This document shows positions 1-8,040 of a DNA stretch of 12,015 bases, in pieces. Source of the stretch: Euperipatoides rowelli (Eukaryota > Onychophora > Udeonychophora > Euonychophora > Peripatopsidae); NCBI GenBank assembly GCA_003024985.2, contig PXIH01S0032030.1; one strand, 5' to 3'. The stretch's first letter is position 1. Each line of letters begins with the position of its first letter. A program made the translations under genes and the position numbers. The notes below the pieces were generated by a model. That model was not told where the DNA came from. It saw nothing but the letters and a program-made list of their open reading frames with translations, and ran no database searches.

Positions 1-1062
1 CCATCTATAAACAATAGGCTGATAGACTAGCAAAAGTACCTGCCATTACTTGTGCAGTATTAGCCAGAAATGACCGGGTCCTTTTAAACAATTTTTGTTG
101 CCCAATATATTTAATAATCTATGTTTATCCTTGAAATTTCCCACATCTGGCTTTTCCTGAACCAATATTTCCTGCTACTGATATTTATCACATACAAGTT
201 CTGTTTACACAATTAACATTTAATCCTTAATATTGCCCACAGATGGTTTTACTCAGACCCAGAAAAGAACATTTTGGCAGGTTTATTTAACAATCATCTT
301 TGATCTCTATATTAATCTAACTGCTCAAATGGTACCAATCCAGCATTGACTGAACCTGGATTTCACAAATCCCCAATCTTTTATCTCCTTGTTTGGTTTT
401 GCATAACAATCAATCATTCATCCTTCTATTAATTAATTCTAATGAATTCATTTTTATGGATAAAGATCTTAAGTATATTATAATATAAATAAAAATATTA
501 AAATAATATCTTGAGATATCTTTGAGAGAATTCAAGAAACAATATCAAATATCTATAGTGAAAATTAATAGAAGAGAACTTACAAAAGTCTTATGAACGT
601 ATTTTGGCAATTCCTATCAAAAATGAAATTGTTGTCCTATGTTTCTTAGAATGAACATGGAAAGGTGTTTTCACTGGTCAATATATCTTTGGGAAATAAT
701 TGAAATTACTAAAACATTAAAATGTCTAGAATTTTGCAGGGTCAAGCATAGGCTGGTTGTGTTTTTAAATGTAGTATCATTCAAGATTGTTTTTAATTAA
801 AAACTAAAATAAAATAATATACAAATTTCATCTACTATAATGTAATAACATTCAAAGCCATTAATAATTAATAAACAAAAGGTTTGTTCTATTTTATCCA
901 ATAGTAATATTGGCATTCAATAATTTGTTAACTTCTTAGATTAAATCTTACTTTAAAGTAAATTATAATGTTATGGTCCAAATATTTACCAACTTCATGA
1001 TCTGTTTAATGGAAAGAGATTCATTTTATACAGGTAATGTCTTTGTTCTAACATTAATTATT
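1..1062. other. AT-rich sequence with no recognised gene
   Basis: Both strands were read in all frames. Open stretches are short and match no family I know. The sequence from 1 to about 430 is less AT-biased than the rest and could be an old exon or transposon remnant, but no motif supports either. A small palindrome, ATATCT-TG-AGATAT, lies near 506-519. This stretch is the left flank of the gypsy insertion. Confidence 0.6.
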
Positions 1063-1067
1063 GATAC
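1063..1067. repeat. Target-site duplication, left copy (GATAC)
   Basis: GATAC directly precedes the first base of the left LTR. The same five bases directly follow the right LTR at 4610-4614. Five-base duplications are usual for Ty3/gypsy integration, so the two LTRs came from a single insertion event. Confidence 0.9.
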
Positions 1068-1247
1068 TGTTATGTATATAATATGTGCTAGCTTCCACAA
1101 GCCACTTGTATTGTTTTATATTTGAATGTTATAAACTCTGTTACTATTACTTTAGTCTTTAGCTAGATTACTTGTTATATACATATATTAAACTACACTT
1201 TAATGGTTTAATCTGTTGTCATGTTTCTCTCATTCACAGACATAATA
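1068..1247 (+). repeat. 5' LTR (180 bp)
   Basis: It starts TGTTATG and ends CATAATA, an inverted terminal pair with one mismatch. It matches 4457-4609 over its whole length, with roughly eight substitutions by eye and three length differences. The largest is 29 extra bases here at 1171-1199. It carries a TATAAA-like box at 1130-1135 that is also present in the other LTR. The divergence suggests the insertion is not recent. Confidence 0.93.
1130..1135 (+). promoter_or_regulatory. Possible LTR TATA box
   Basis: TATAAA occurs at the same relative place in both LTRs (also 4524-4529), inside their best-conserved block. An LTR promoter is expected here by family knowledge. The motif alone in AT-rich DNA is weak evidence. 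Confidence 0.3.
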
Positions 1248-1249
1248 AC

Positions 1250-1263
1250 TGGCGATGTAGGAT
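1250..1263 (+). other. Primer-binding site
   Basis: TGGCGATGTAGGAT begins two bases after the left LTR. TGG is the complement of the CCA end of a tRNA, and this position is where the minus-strand primer anneals in LTR retrotransposons. I do not assign the tRNA species. Confidence 0.75.
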
Positions 1264-1270
1264 AATATAT

Positions 1271-1273
<3 letters not shown>

Positions 1274-1312
<39 letters not shown>
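1274..1312. repeat. (AT)n microsatellite
   Basis: A pure alternating AT run of 39 bases lies between the primer-binding site and the first gag ATG. It sits in the untranslated leader of the gypsy element and probably expanded after insertion. Confidence 0.97.
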
Positions 1313-1317
<5 letters not shown>

Positions 1318-1331
1318 TATATTTAAATCCA

Positions 1332-2026
1332 ATGCCAACTAGCAAAATTCTTGGACTATCAAGATTCGAAACGTTCAACGGTAAAAATACCAACTGGAAT
1401 AGATACTTCCAACAGTTAAAATTTTATCTCACTGCTAACAAAACTCCAATGACAACTGACGACTGTTTTATCTTTAATCCGAACTCAGACTTTTAATTTA
1501 CTTTGTGATTTAATTGTTCCTGAACTTCCCAGAGCAAAAATGTTACCCAGATATTTAAAATTCTTGACAATCATTTTTCTCTTAAGCTTGTTTCACGTGT
1601 CGAACGCTTTAAGCTTAGAAAAAGAAAACAGCAGCCAACTTGAAACTATCACCGAATTTGTCGCGGCCTTACGCAAATTATAATTGTGATTATAAGGAAG
1701 ATTTGGATATACACCTCGAAGACCAATTTGTGTTTGGACTCTCAAATCTCGACATCCATAAAAAACTACTTGCTGAAGATGAAAAATCAACTTTCAACCA
1801 GCTAATACAAATCGCTACTGTCATGGAAATGACAACAATAGATTCTGCTTCTCTCTCACAAACACAGCCTTCTCTAGAAAAAGAAATTGGCAAAATACAG
1901 TGCACTACCAGACAAAACTTCTCTAATGTAAACAATGCAGTTCCTTACATTCTTTGTTTACTTGTAAATTTAAAGACACTATTTGCCACTACTCAAAAAA
2001 AAAGGCCATATCATGTCGATCAGTAG
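1332..2026 (+). pseudogene. Gag relic with broken zinc knuckle
   Basis: Gag packages the element RNA into particles in the cytoplasm. The likely start is the ATG at 1332, first after the leader, opening with MPTSKILGLSRFETFNG; it stops at 1494-1496. Homology continues in other frames: LLCDLIVPELPRAK, then HFSLKL and RVERFKLRKRKQ, then TITEFVAALRKL, then an open frame from 1640 to 2026 containing CDYKEDLDIHLEDQFVFGL and KKLLAEDEKSTFNQLIQIA. This is the capsid pattern of Mag-type elements. A CCHC knuckle follows near 1984-2025 but is split by a frame change at a run of nine A (1995-2003), and its second and last Cys read as Ser. At least three frame changes make it non-functional. The shape is a decayed copy of a gag of roughly 230 codons, not a host gene. 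Confidence 0.85.
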
Positions 2027-2035
2027 AACCATGAA

Positions 2036-2391
2036 AAAAGTTTCCACAAATAAACCTACAAATAATTTTAGGAAAAAACTATCACTCCATTCAATAAATT
2101 TGACCGCAGATATTCAGACAGATAAGGAAGTAGACAACCTGTTAGTACTTAAAAGCTTCGACATTAATAATGTAGAGGGCATTCTGTTGAACCTTTTTTT
2201 TCTTAACATGAAAATAAATAATACTGAAATTAAATTTGAATTAGATACTGGCACCTCAGTCTCCCTGCTCCCCCTCCAAATTTTTAAAACAAAATTTAAT
2301 AATATTAAATTGGAAAAGATAAACATTAAGCTAAATGCTTTCCAGAAAATTTATTATTCCGGAAGGGAAGATAAAAGTCAACATCCAATGA
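2036..2391 (+). pseudogene. Retropepsin-like protease relic
   Basis: The protease cuts the Gag-Pol polyprotein. It lies in the frame open from 1983 to 2396, which is read straight on from the second half of the zinc knuckle, so the junction fits a gag-pro fusion. The active-site motif is visible as FELDTGTSVSLLPLQIF, with catalytic Asp encoded at 2244-2246 (DTG). The upstream wording NNTEIKFELDTG fits the first strand of a retropepsin. After about 2340 the frame changes. Homology to the C-terminal part resumes in another frame from 2392 (CATQQELFIINNCSTPLLG), where LLG resembles the retropepsin I-L-G motif. One frameshift and a nearby stop make it inactive. The protease call is strong because of DTG plus context. 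Confidence 0.85.
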
Positions 2392-3468
2392 AATGATAAA
2401 TGTGCTACACAACAAGAATTATTTATCATAAATAATTGCTCAACACCCCTCTTAGGGTGCACTTGGATACAGGCGCTCAATATTTTAGAGAATAACTTTG
2501 ACACAAAAACCTTAGCAAACCAATTAAATAATATTGAACCAGATAAGCACATAGTTAAACTACTAGAAAATTTTTCAAATCTTTTTTCCACGGAATTAGG
2601 CTGCATTAAAGATTTCAAGGTACACATTAGCACCAAAGAGGGCTCTATTCCCAAATTTTTTAAACATAGGCAAGTACCATTTGCCTTATTCCCCCACATT
2701 GAGAAAGAATTAGAAAAGCTAATCAAACAAGATATCTTAAAACCAACCTAACTCGCTGAATGGGCAGCCCCATCATCCCCATCCAAAAGAAGGACAAAAC
2801 TCTTAGAATTTGCACTGACTATAAGGTGGGACTGAACAATTGCCTAGAAGTGGATCAATACCCACTGTGTGTGATTAATGATATTTTAGCTAGACTTTCA
2901 CATGGTTCTATCTTCTCAAAATTAGACCTTTCATAGGCCTATCAGCAGTCTTGGTGGATGATGCATCCACACACCTTCTCACTATCAATACACATAAGGG
3001 TATATTCAAAGTCAAAAGACTATCCTTCGGCATCACCTCCACTCCAGCTGTTTTCCAACAACTAATGGATAAAATACTAAATGGAATACCAAATACTACC
3101 TGTTACCCAGCCTAGGCATTAAAACACATCTAAAGGACTTGGAAATATTCTATGAAAGGCTAGAAAAAAACTTGAATCCAACTAAAAAGGGATAAGTGCG
3201 AATTTTTAAAAAATAAAATCAAATATTTAGGGCATATCATCAATGCCCAAGGCATTCAACCCTCCAAGTCTAAGGTTGAAGCCCTACTAGATCACCAGAT
3301 CCACAGAACGTCGACCAACTTAGATCACTTTTAGGACTTAGTAATTATTACAGGAAATTCATTCCTAACTTATCCACAATTACCACCCCCCTAAATTACC
3401 TATTATGCAAAAATAAAGCCTGGCATTGGGACCTTAAGCCAAGGAAGCCTACCAAAACATTAAAAAAC
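2392..3468 (+). pseudogene. Ty3/gypsy reverse transcriptase relic
   Basis: The domain copies element RNA to DNA. It is spread over at least six open pieces: 2392-2748, 2766-2933, 2948-3112, about 3124-3190, 3191-3331 and 3298-3468. Order and motifs fit: KEGSIPKFFKHRQVPFAL and EKELEKLIKQDIL (N-terminal), LRICTDYKVGLN, FSKLDLS with the first catalytic Asp at 2925-2927, then a TAG where a glutamine is usual before AYQQ, LLTINTHKGIFKVKRLSFG and ITSTPAVFQQLMDKIL. Then comes TCYPA and a stop, exactly where the Y-x-D-D box should be, so the catalytic aspartate pair is gone. Further on are DKCEFLKNKIKYLGHIINA and LRSLLGLSNYYRKFIPNLST (thumb and connection). At least four frame changes and several stops make it inactive. 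Confidence 0.9.
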
Positions 3469-3961
3469 TGATTACAGCACCCACCATACTTACACACTTC
3501 TCCCCAGACCTCAAAATCATCATCACTGCAGACGCATCACCAACTGGGCTAGAAGCCATAATTTCCCACTTGAATCAAGAAGATGTTGAATGTCCCTTGG
3601 CCTTCACCTCCCGTACCCTCTCCACATCCAAAAAAACTACTCACAAATCGATAAGGAAGCCCTAGCCATTATCTTTGCTTTAAAGAAGTTCCACCAATAT
3701 ATTTATGGACAAAAATTTACTCTCCTAACCAACCACCAATCACTGACACATATTTTTGACAAAAGGAAACACATACCTGTTTTAACAGCAAATAGACTGC
3801 AATGTTGGGCAATAGGCTTATCTGCATATGATTGCAACATAAAGTACAGACCCTCCAAATTACACAGCAATGTTGACACCTTATCACGCCTACCATTCCC
3901 ACTTGAGGAATCTTCCATCAACTCTGTACTCGAACAACCTACTCTCCTAATTGCCCAAATA
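3438..3961 (+). pseudogene. Gypsy RNase H relic
   Basis: RNase H removes the RNA strand after first-strand synthesis. It follows RT directly. AYQNIKKLITAPTILTHFSP leads into ITADASP, with the first acidic residue at 3531-3533. A frame change in an A run near 3630 moves to NYSQIDKEALAIIFALKKF (Glu at 3656-3658). Next is TNHQSL, where Asp is normal: the AAC at 3731-3733 encodes Asn, so a metal ligand is lost. The last acidic position is kept in HSNVDTLSRLP (Asp at 3875-3877). From 3632 onward the frame is open to a single TAA at 3962-3964. Confidence 0.9.
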
Positions 3962-3964
3962 TAA

Positions 3965-4432
3965 GATTTTCCACTCACACATAAACAAATTGTCTTCAAA
4001 ACTTTAAACAATCACACCCTAAAATTAGTCCTACAATACACCAAGACTGGTTGGCTATGCAAATCCCCTCCGGATCTAAACACATACCTCAACAAAAATG
4101 AAGAGCTCACCATACAGGAAGGATGTCTCCTATGGGGTGATCGAGTAGTAATTTCCCCTAAACTACACAACCACCTACTGGAAGAACTACAGAAAAATCA
4201 CACCAGGATTATTCGTATGAAGATGCTCAGAATCTCTATTTTGGTGGCCCAACTAGCCAAGCCCTGGAAACAGGCCACCATAGAAACGATCCTAGAACCC
4301 GTTACTTACATAATAAACCTTGGGGAAGGACGCAGCAGCAAAAGACACACCATCCAACTGTGGGCACTTTCACTACCTATCCCCCAACCCAGATACCCAA
4401 CTAGAACTCACCAACCACTACTCAGATTCTAA
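3965..4432 (+). pseudogene. Integrase relic lacking its catalytic core
   Basis: Integrase inserts the cDNA into the host genome. The frame continues from RNase H after one stop and runs open to a TAA at 4433. It contains a linker, then LHNHLLEELQKNHTRIIRMK, which matches the N-terminal HHCC zinc region. The first His is replaced by Gln; the second is at 4199-4201. After about 25 more residues, around 4280-4297, the text jumps to EPVTYIINLGEGRSSKRH and a basic, proline-rich tail (PQPRYPTRTHQP). In this clade that wording lies at the C-terminal end of Pol. The whole DDE core and the two Cys of the zinc site are missing, about 200 residues by family knowledge. The join keeps the frame. Confidence 0.85.
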
Positions 4433-4442
4433 CCTCCAATCT

Positions 4443-4452
4443 AAGAAGGGGA
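4443..4452 (+). other. Polypurine tract
   Basis: AAGAAGGGGA lies four bases before the right LTR and just after the end of Pol. This is the usual primer site for plus-strand synthesis in LTR retrotransposons. Confidence 0.8.
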
Positions 4453-4456
4453 TGAT

Positions 4457-4609
4457 TGTTATGTATGCAATAACATACGTGCTAGCTTGCACATGCCTCT
4501 TGTATTGTTTTGTATTCGAATGTTATAAACTCTGTTACTATTACTTTAGTCTTTAGCTAGATTATTAATGGTTTAATATGTTATGTTTCTCTCATTCACA
4601 GACATAATA
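4457..4609 (+). repeat. 3' LTR (153 bp)
   Basis: It begins TGTTATG and ends CATAATA like the 5' copy. It lacks the 29 bases found at 1171-1199, and has about five extra bases near its start. The first 19 bases can fold as TGTTAT-gtatgca-ATAACA. A TATAAA at 4524-4529 matches the other LTR. Confidence 0.93.
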
Positions 4610-4614
4610 GATAC
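4610..4614. repeat. Target-site duplication, right copy (GATAC)
   Basis: GATAC follows the right LTR exactly and matches 1063-1067 with no mismatch. Confidence 0.9.
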
Positions 4615-5324
4615 AATGAATTTTTTTTGGATCATCAAACACATGTATTTCTATTTACCAAACATTAGCCCAGACAAATATTTTCTTATAACAAAAGGAG
4701 TGTTTGAATTGAACAATGGTCCTGTTGCCCAAATTACCTTATAATGTTCTTTGATTCTGATTATATAAGGTTGTATTGTTTTTCTTATTATATAATACTC
4801 ACATAAGATATGTTGAAAGCTGTCATTTCCAGTTCTTCTCATTAGATATTGATTATTTGTAAGATCTATGAAGTTTATTTTCATTAGTCTCAGACTCTAA
4901 CCAGTAGGCAATATATTTAACTTAAATTTAATTATAATGTTTTTTTTACTTCTCTTAAACTTTTCCCTCTCTCAACCAACCAGTGATATATTTTGTTTAA
5001 TACAAATTTAAATATTTTGTAATTAAGAAAAACTTTTTCATCTATCACTGTTTCAACTTTATAATAATTGTTGACCTATGTTTTCAACAATGTCTTCTTT
5101 ATACATTTTGTAAGTTGACACATTTTACTAAACTACACATATTGCTGAATATTATTTTTCACATAATTATACATTATCACCTCATTCAGTTATTTAATAC
5201 TTATGCAACCCAAACCAACCACCCTTCTTCAAAACAAAATGATTCTTCATGGCTGACAAGTATTTAAACCTTCAAAACATGAAATTTTGTATGATCCTTT
5301 CAAATTTTTTAATAAAAGTATCTG
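4615..5324. other. AT-rich inter-element sequence
   Basis: It lies between the gypsy element and the poly-A tail of the - strand LINE. Apart from the doubtful relic at 4651-4884 I see no gene, hairpin or tandem repeat of note. Before the gypsy insertion it was continuous with the sequence left of 1063. Confidence 0.6.
4651..4884 (-). pseudogene. Doubtful relic, maybe a LINE C-terminal piece
   Basis: A 77-codon open frame contains RRTGNDSFQHILCEY followed by an IRK and a Trp-containing stretch. This resembles, loosely, the C-x2-C...H-x4-C knuckle at the end of some LINE ORF2 proteins, with the first Cys pair and the last Cys replaced. No RT motif is seen beside it. It may equally be chance coding in AT-rich DNA, and I do not assign a function. 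Confidence 0.2.
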
Positions 5325-5346
5325 TTTTTTTTTTTGTTTTTTTTTT
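5325..5346 (-). other. LINE poly-A tail
   Basis: The plus strand has T11-G-T10 here, which is a 22-base A tail with one interruption on the - strand. It ends the LINE directly after its 3' stem-loop. Confidence 0.85.
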
Positions 5347-5347
5347 A

Positions 5348-5365
5348 AAAGGGATTTTACCCTTT
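5348..5365 (-). other. Stem-loop at the LINE 3' end
   Basis: On the plus strand AAAGGG (5348-5353) pairs with CCCTTT (5360-5365) around the six-base loop ATTTTA. In the element RNA this is a 6-bp stem with loop UAAAAU, ending one or two bases before the poly-A tail. Some LINE families use a 3'-terminal stem-loop for recognition by their own reverse transcriptase; that role here is inferred. Confidence 0.6.
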
Positions 5366-5367
5366 AA

Positions 5368-5373
5368 TTTATT
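5368..5373 (-). promoter_or_regulatory. Polyadenylation signal AATAAA
   Basis: The plus-strand TTTATT reads AATAAA on the LINE strand, 22 bases before the A tail. This spacing is normal for cleavage and polyadenylation. Confidence 0.6.
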
Positions 5374-5584
5374 TACATAAACATAAAAAAAAAAGCACAC
5401 AACATTATTACACTAAAGTATTACACTTACATAATACAAAAATTTTAGTCTTTGAAAACCATCTTCATAAATAAAAACACCTATTTAAGATTCCATTCAT
5501 TGTAAGATTGTCGTAAAGTCAAACTGTAATATACTTTCTATGAAAAGTACTTAACTTGTCATTAAGCCATTTCTTCTCATACAC
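5374..5584 (-). other. LINE 3'UTR and possible ORF2 C-terminal extension
   Basis: After the TAG closing the 5585-5926 frame, the same frame reads on as VYEKKWLNDKLSTFHRKYIT before another stop. This may be the original end of ORF2 behind a nonsense mutation. The rest is AT-rich 3'UTR. Confidence 0.45.
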
Positions 5585-6570
5585 CTAAAATGTCAGCAAA
5601 GCAACATCACTTTTATTGAGCTTTCTAATTTGCTCCATAAAATATGGCCATGGTCTAAACTTAAAGTTATTAAAAAGGAAATTGTTTCTTACCTTCCATA
5701 TCATGAAGCATATAAATAACAGGAACCATGCATTCAACTTACTCCTTATGAAGAACATAAAAAGAGACACCATATCACTTCCAGCAAGGTCAAACTCGAC
5801 GTAAGGTCCCATGATGTTCCTTACATTAGCAAAATATGGACATAAAAACAAAATGTGATTTATGTCATCTGTAGCATCACAAAATAAGCATTTAGTGTCT
5901 ACTTCCACTTTATAATGAGTCCTCAACCTGTCATTAGTAAAGAGAGCCTAATTAGCCAGTTTATACAAGAAATCACACAAATTTGGTGCAATTCTCAACT
6001 TTTTAAACCCATAAATGTTGTCTTCAAACACTTTGGCACAATATCCACTTGATCATCATCATGTAATAATGAATGATACATCCTATAGGAATATTTGACA
6101 TCACCAACCTGATTAAAACTGTCCATTAGTTCTGCATGCACATATATCAATTTAAAAATAGGACTCGTTCTAGGGATCACCAGGGGAGGTGTATCCGTAG
6201 GTTTAACCACCACTGTGTGAGCACACTTTTCTATAAACTTATCTAATGCAGAAAATGCATTAGCTCTAGACACATAAGATATTACATCAATGTCATGCAG
6301 CGCAAGTTCACCCTTTGCCACCGACCTGCAAACTGTTTCCTTACTTATTGGGATTAATCTTGTATTCCATAATATCTTATTGACCAACGTATATAGCTTC
6401 TTTGTAAAGGATTTTGTGAACCTTACATGAGACATGTAGTACATTTTAGGAATCAAGTAGACATTTACTATTTTAATTTTTGTCAGTAAGGAAATATACT
6501 TTACCTGCAGCCTCATTCTAGCCTCCTGAAAATAAACCAAAATCATCCCCTGCACTTTCCATCTAAGCAC
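5585..6570 (-). pseudogene. LINE ORF2 C-terminal region with CCHC knuckle
   Basis: Two frames carry it. The first (6570-5995) has ARMRLQVKYISLLTKIKI, YLIPKMYYMSHVRF and ILWNTRLIPISKETVCRSVA followed by GELALHDIDVISY, matching the thumb and post-RT region of LINE proteins. The second (5926-5585) has C-LF-C, then INHILFLC: CX2CX7HX4C with Cys at residues 13, 16 and 29 and His at 24. An aromatic and basic tail, WKVRNNFLFNNF, follows. About 70 bases between the frames read in a third register (LCDFLYKLANQALF), so at least one indel separates them. The knuckle itself is intact. Such a domain is thought to help bind template RNA. Confidence 0.8.
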
Positions 6571-6575
6571 AGGAC

Positions 6576-7508
6576 TCAGAAAGGGATAGAGTAAACCAAC
6601 ACCCTACTAGACAAAGAGTCAGAATAAGCCTTGTCCACCTTGTCCCCAAAGGGAAACCATACATAAGTCTTTTCCCTATTGACCATCGATCCAGTGTCTT
6701 CAGCAAACCTATTTATCATATTCCTTACTTGAGGCAAATATCTATGATTTTCTAGCACAATTGTGACATCGACATAAGTGAAAATTGAAATTTTTAACTT
6801 AAGTGCTTTAATGTAAATTCCCCTGCCCATCTCCTCCATCCGTTTAATTAACTGATCAATATACAGAGCAAAAAGAATACTACTTAGTGGTGATCCTTGT
6901 GTAATTCCTCTTTTAAAGAGACCATAGGAATATAACCTAGAATTCAGCTTAATCATAACATGCTTATTCGTAAAGTATGCAATAAGATCTTGAGCCAATG
7001 TAGAGTTACCAAATATATTCTTTACTAACTTGATATGTCAAGTATGCATGATTAATGTTATCAAATGCCTTGCCTATATCTAAAAAGACCATACAGGCAT
7101 TTTTAACTTCTCAAATTTAATCTGGTATATTGTGGCCTGTAAAATAGAGTGCAATATGAATATTCCTTCCCTTTATGAAAACTGGAACGCAGACAATAAA
7201 TCAGGTAAATAAGTAGAAAGCTTATCATTCAATATCTTAGCGAATATCTTAGAATCGAGGTTCTGTATATTTATTGGCCTCATCTTCGACAGATCATATA
7301 CTCCAGACACATCACATTCTTTTTTTTTTTGAAAGTAAATAAGATAAGAGTTTATCATTGGTTTATAAAGAAAACATTTTGAACACCACAAATTGTACAA
7401 CTGAATATAAAGATGAATAAGCAGGTGAGCCAATTGCTCAAAAATACCAAAACTTACCATGTCCGGCCCCGGCATACAATTCTTGTTTATCTTCTTTAAT
7501 GCCTCCAA
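6576..7508 (-). pseudogene. LINE reverse transcriptase domain
   Basis: This is the polymerase for target-primed reverse transcription. In order: ALKKINKNCMPGPDMVSF, RPINIQNLDSKIFAKILN, motif A as ACMVFLDIGKAFDNINHAYL in a shifted frame (about 7100-7041, catalytic Asp at 7078-7080), then LAQDLIAYFTNKHVMIKLNS, motif B as GITQGSPLSSILFALYIDQL, motif C at 6777-6763 reading TYVDVTIVL, and MVNREKTYVWFPFGD. In motif C only one Asp remains where two adjacent ones are usual, which fits loss of one codon. Stops and frame changes surround motif A. The frame 7508-7173 and the frame from 6998 are the same register, so the indels around motif A nearly cancel. Confidence 0.9.
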
Positions 7509-7526
7509 AATATGCTTATAACAAAA

Positions 7527-8040
7527 TTATATATACTCTTTATTCTCTTCAATCTGGAAATAGCCATCTGCCATCTTCACAGCACTTGTATTACTAGTAT
7601 CCACAAAATTTACATGCAAATTAAGTTTAATAGCATCAATCATCTGCTCATCCTTATACCTCCTTCCATTATAAATAATTCTACTAAATTGCACTGCCTG
7701 CCTTTTCCTAAAGAACCTCATGGTCATCATCTAGCAACTTCATAAGCCGACGCTAAAATTTCCGTCCTCAACAACAGTAAGCATTAGCTTGCCTTTCCAT
7801 TATCAAATGAGATAACTCTCTCCTGCACTTTATAAAGTATGAAATTGCTTCCTTATTTAAATTCATCATCATATTGATGCAGAAATTCAACTCATTAATT
7901 CTCGAATTAAATGATGCCATGTAATGGAATGCACCCCCAGATATCAGCTTTGCGAGAGACCTCTTATGCTCCTGCCACCTATCAATTTGAAAATCTCTAC
8001 CAAACATATCATGACTGTATATAAATTCTTGACCTCTCAT
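7527..8040 (-). pseudogene. LINE ORF2 endonuclease-RT linker
   Basis: Two frames (8040-7768 and 7730-7527) fill the space between endonuclease and RT. The first has RWQEHKRSLAKLISGGAFHY and FIKCRRELSHLIMERQANAY, an amphipathic helical stretch like the linker of L1/Tx1 proteins. The second, AVQFSRIIYNGRRYKDEQMI, recalls the usual wording before the RT domain. The second frame runs into the RT frame through a single TAA near 7529. No catalytic residue is expected here. Confidence 0.7.

Larger units (their letters stand above)
1068..4609 (+). mobile_element. Degenerate Mag-like Ty3/gypsy LTR retrotransposon
   Basis: This is a complete insertion of about 3.5 kb. It has two related LTRs with terminal TGTTATG...CATAATA, a primer-binding site after the left LTR, a purine tract before the right LTR, and a 5-bp target duplication. 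Between the LTRs the order is gag, CCHC knuckle, protease, reverse transcriptase, RNase H, integrase, which is the Ty3/gypsy order. Gag wording such as LEDQFVFGL and KKLLAEDE, and RT wording such as LLTINTHKG and RLSFGITSTPAVFQ, resemble the Mag or K02A2.6-like clade. That clade call is from memory of family patterns. It is shorter than a usual autonomous element (about 5 kb) because the integrase core and parts of RT are missing. Frameshifts and stops occur in every domain, so it cannot move by itself. Confidence 0.93.

Noticed and set aside
1-430. A host exon on either strand
   Set aside because: The sequence is less AT-rich and gives short open stretches, but I found no splice-supported reading or known domain.
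1690-1935. An 81-codon - strand open frame
   Set aside because: It is the reverse of the gag relic, whose + strand text matches Mag-type capsid.
2331-2726. A 131-codon - strand open frame
   Set aside because: The + strand carries recognisable RT N-terminal text over the same bases; the - strand frame has no motif.
5300-5324. A target duplication for the LINE, from bases beside its A tail
   Set aside because: Short partial matches such as AGTATCT near 10594-10600 and AATAAAA near 10160 exist, but they are too short and AT-rich to be convincing and do not sit at a defined 5' end.
7512-7745. A 77-codon + strand open frame
   Set aside because: It lies opposite the LINE ORF2 linker and RT start, which have clear homology on the - strand; the + strand translation shows no family pattern.
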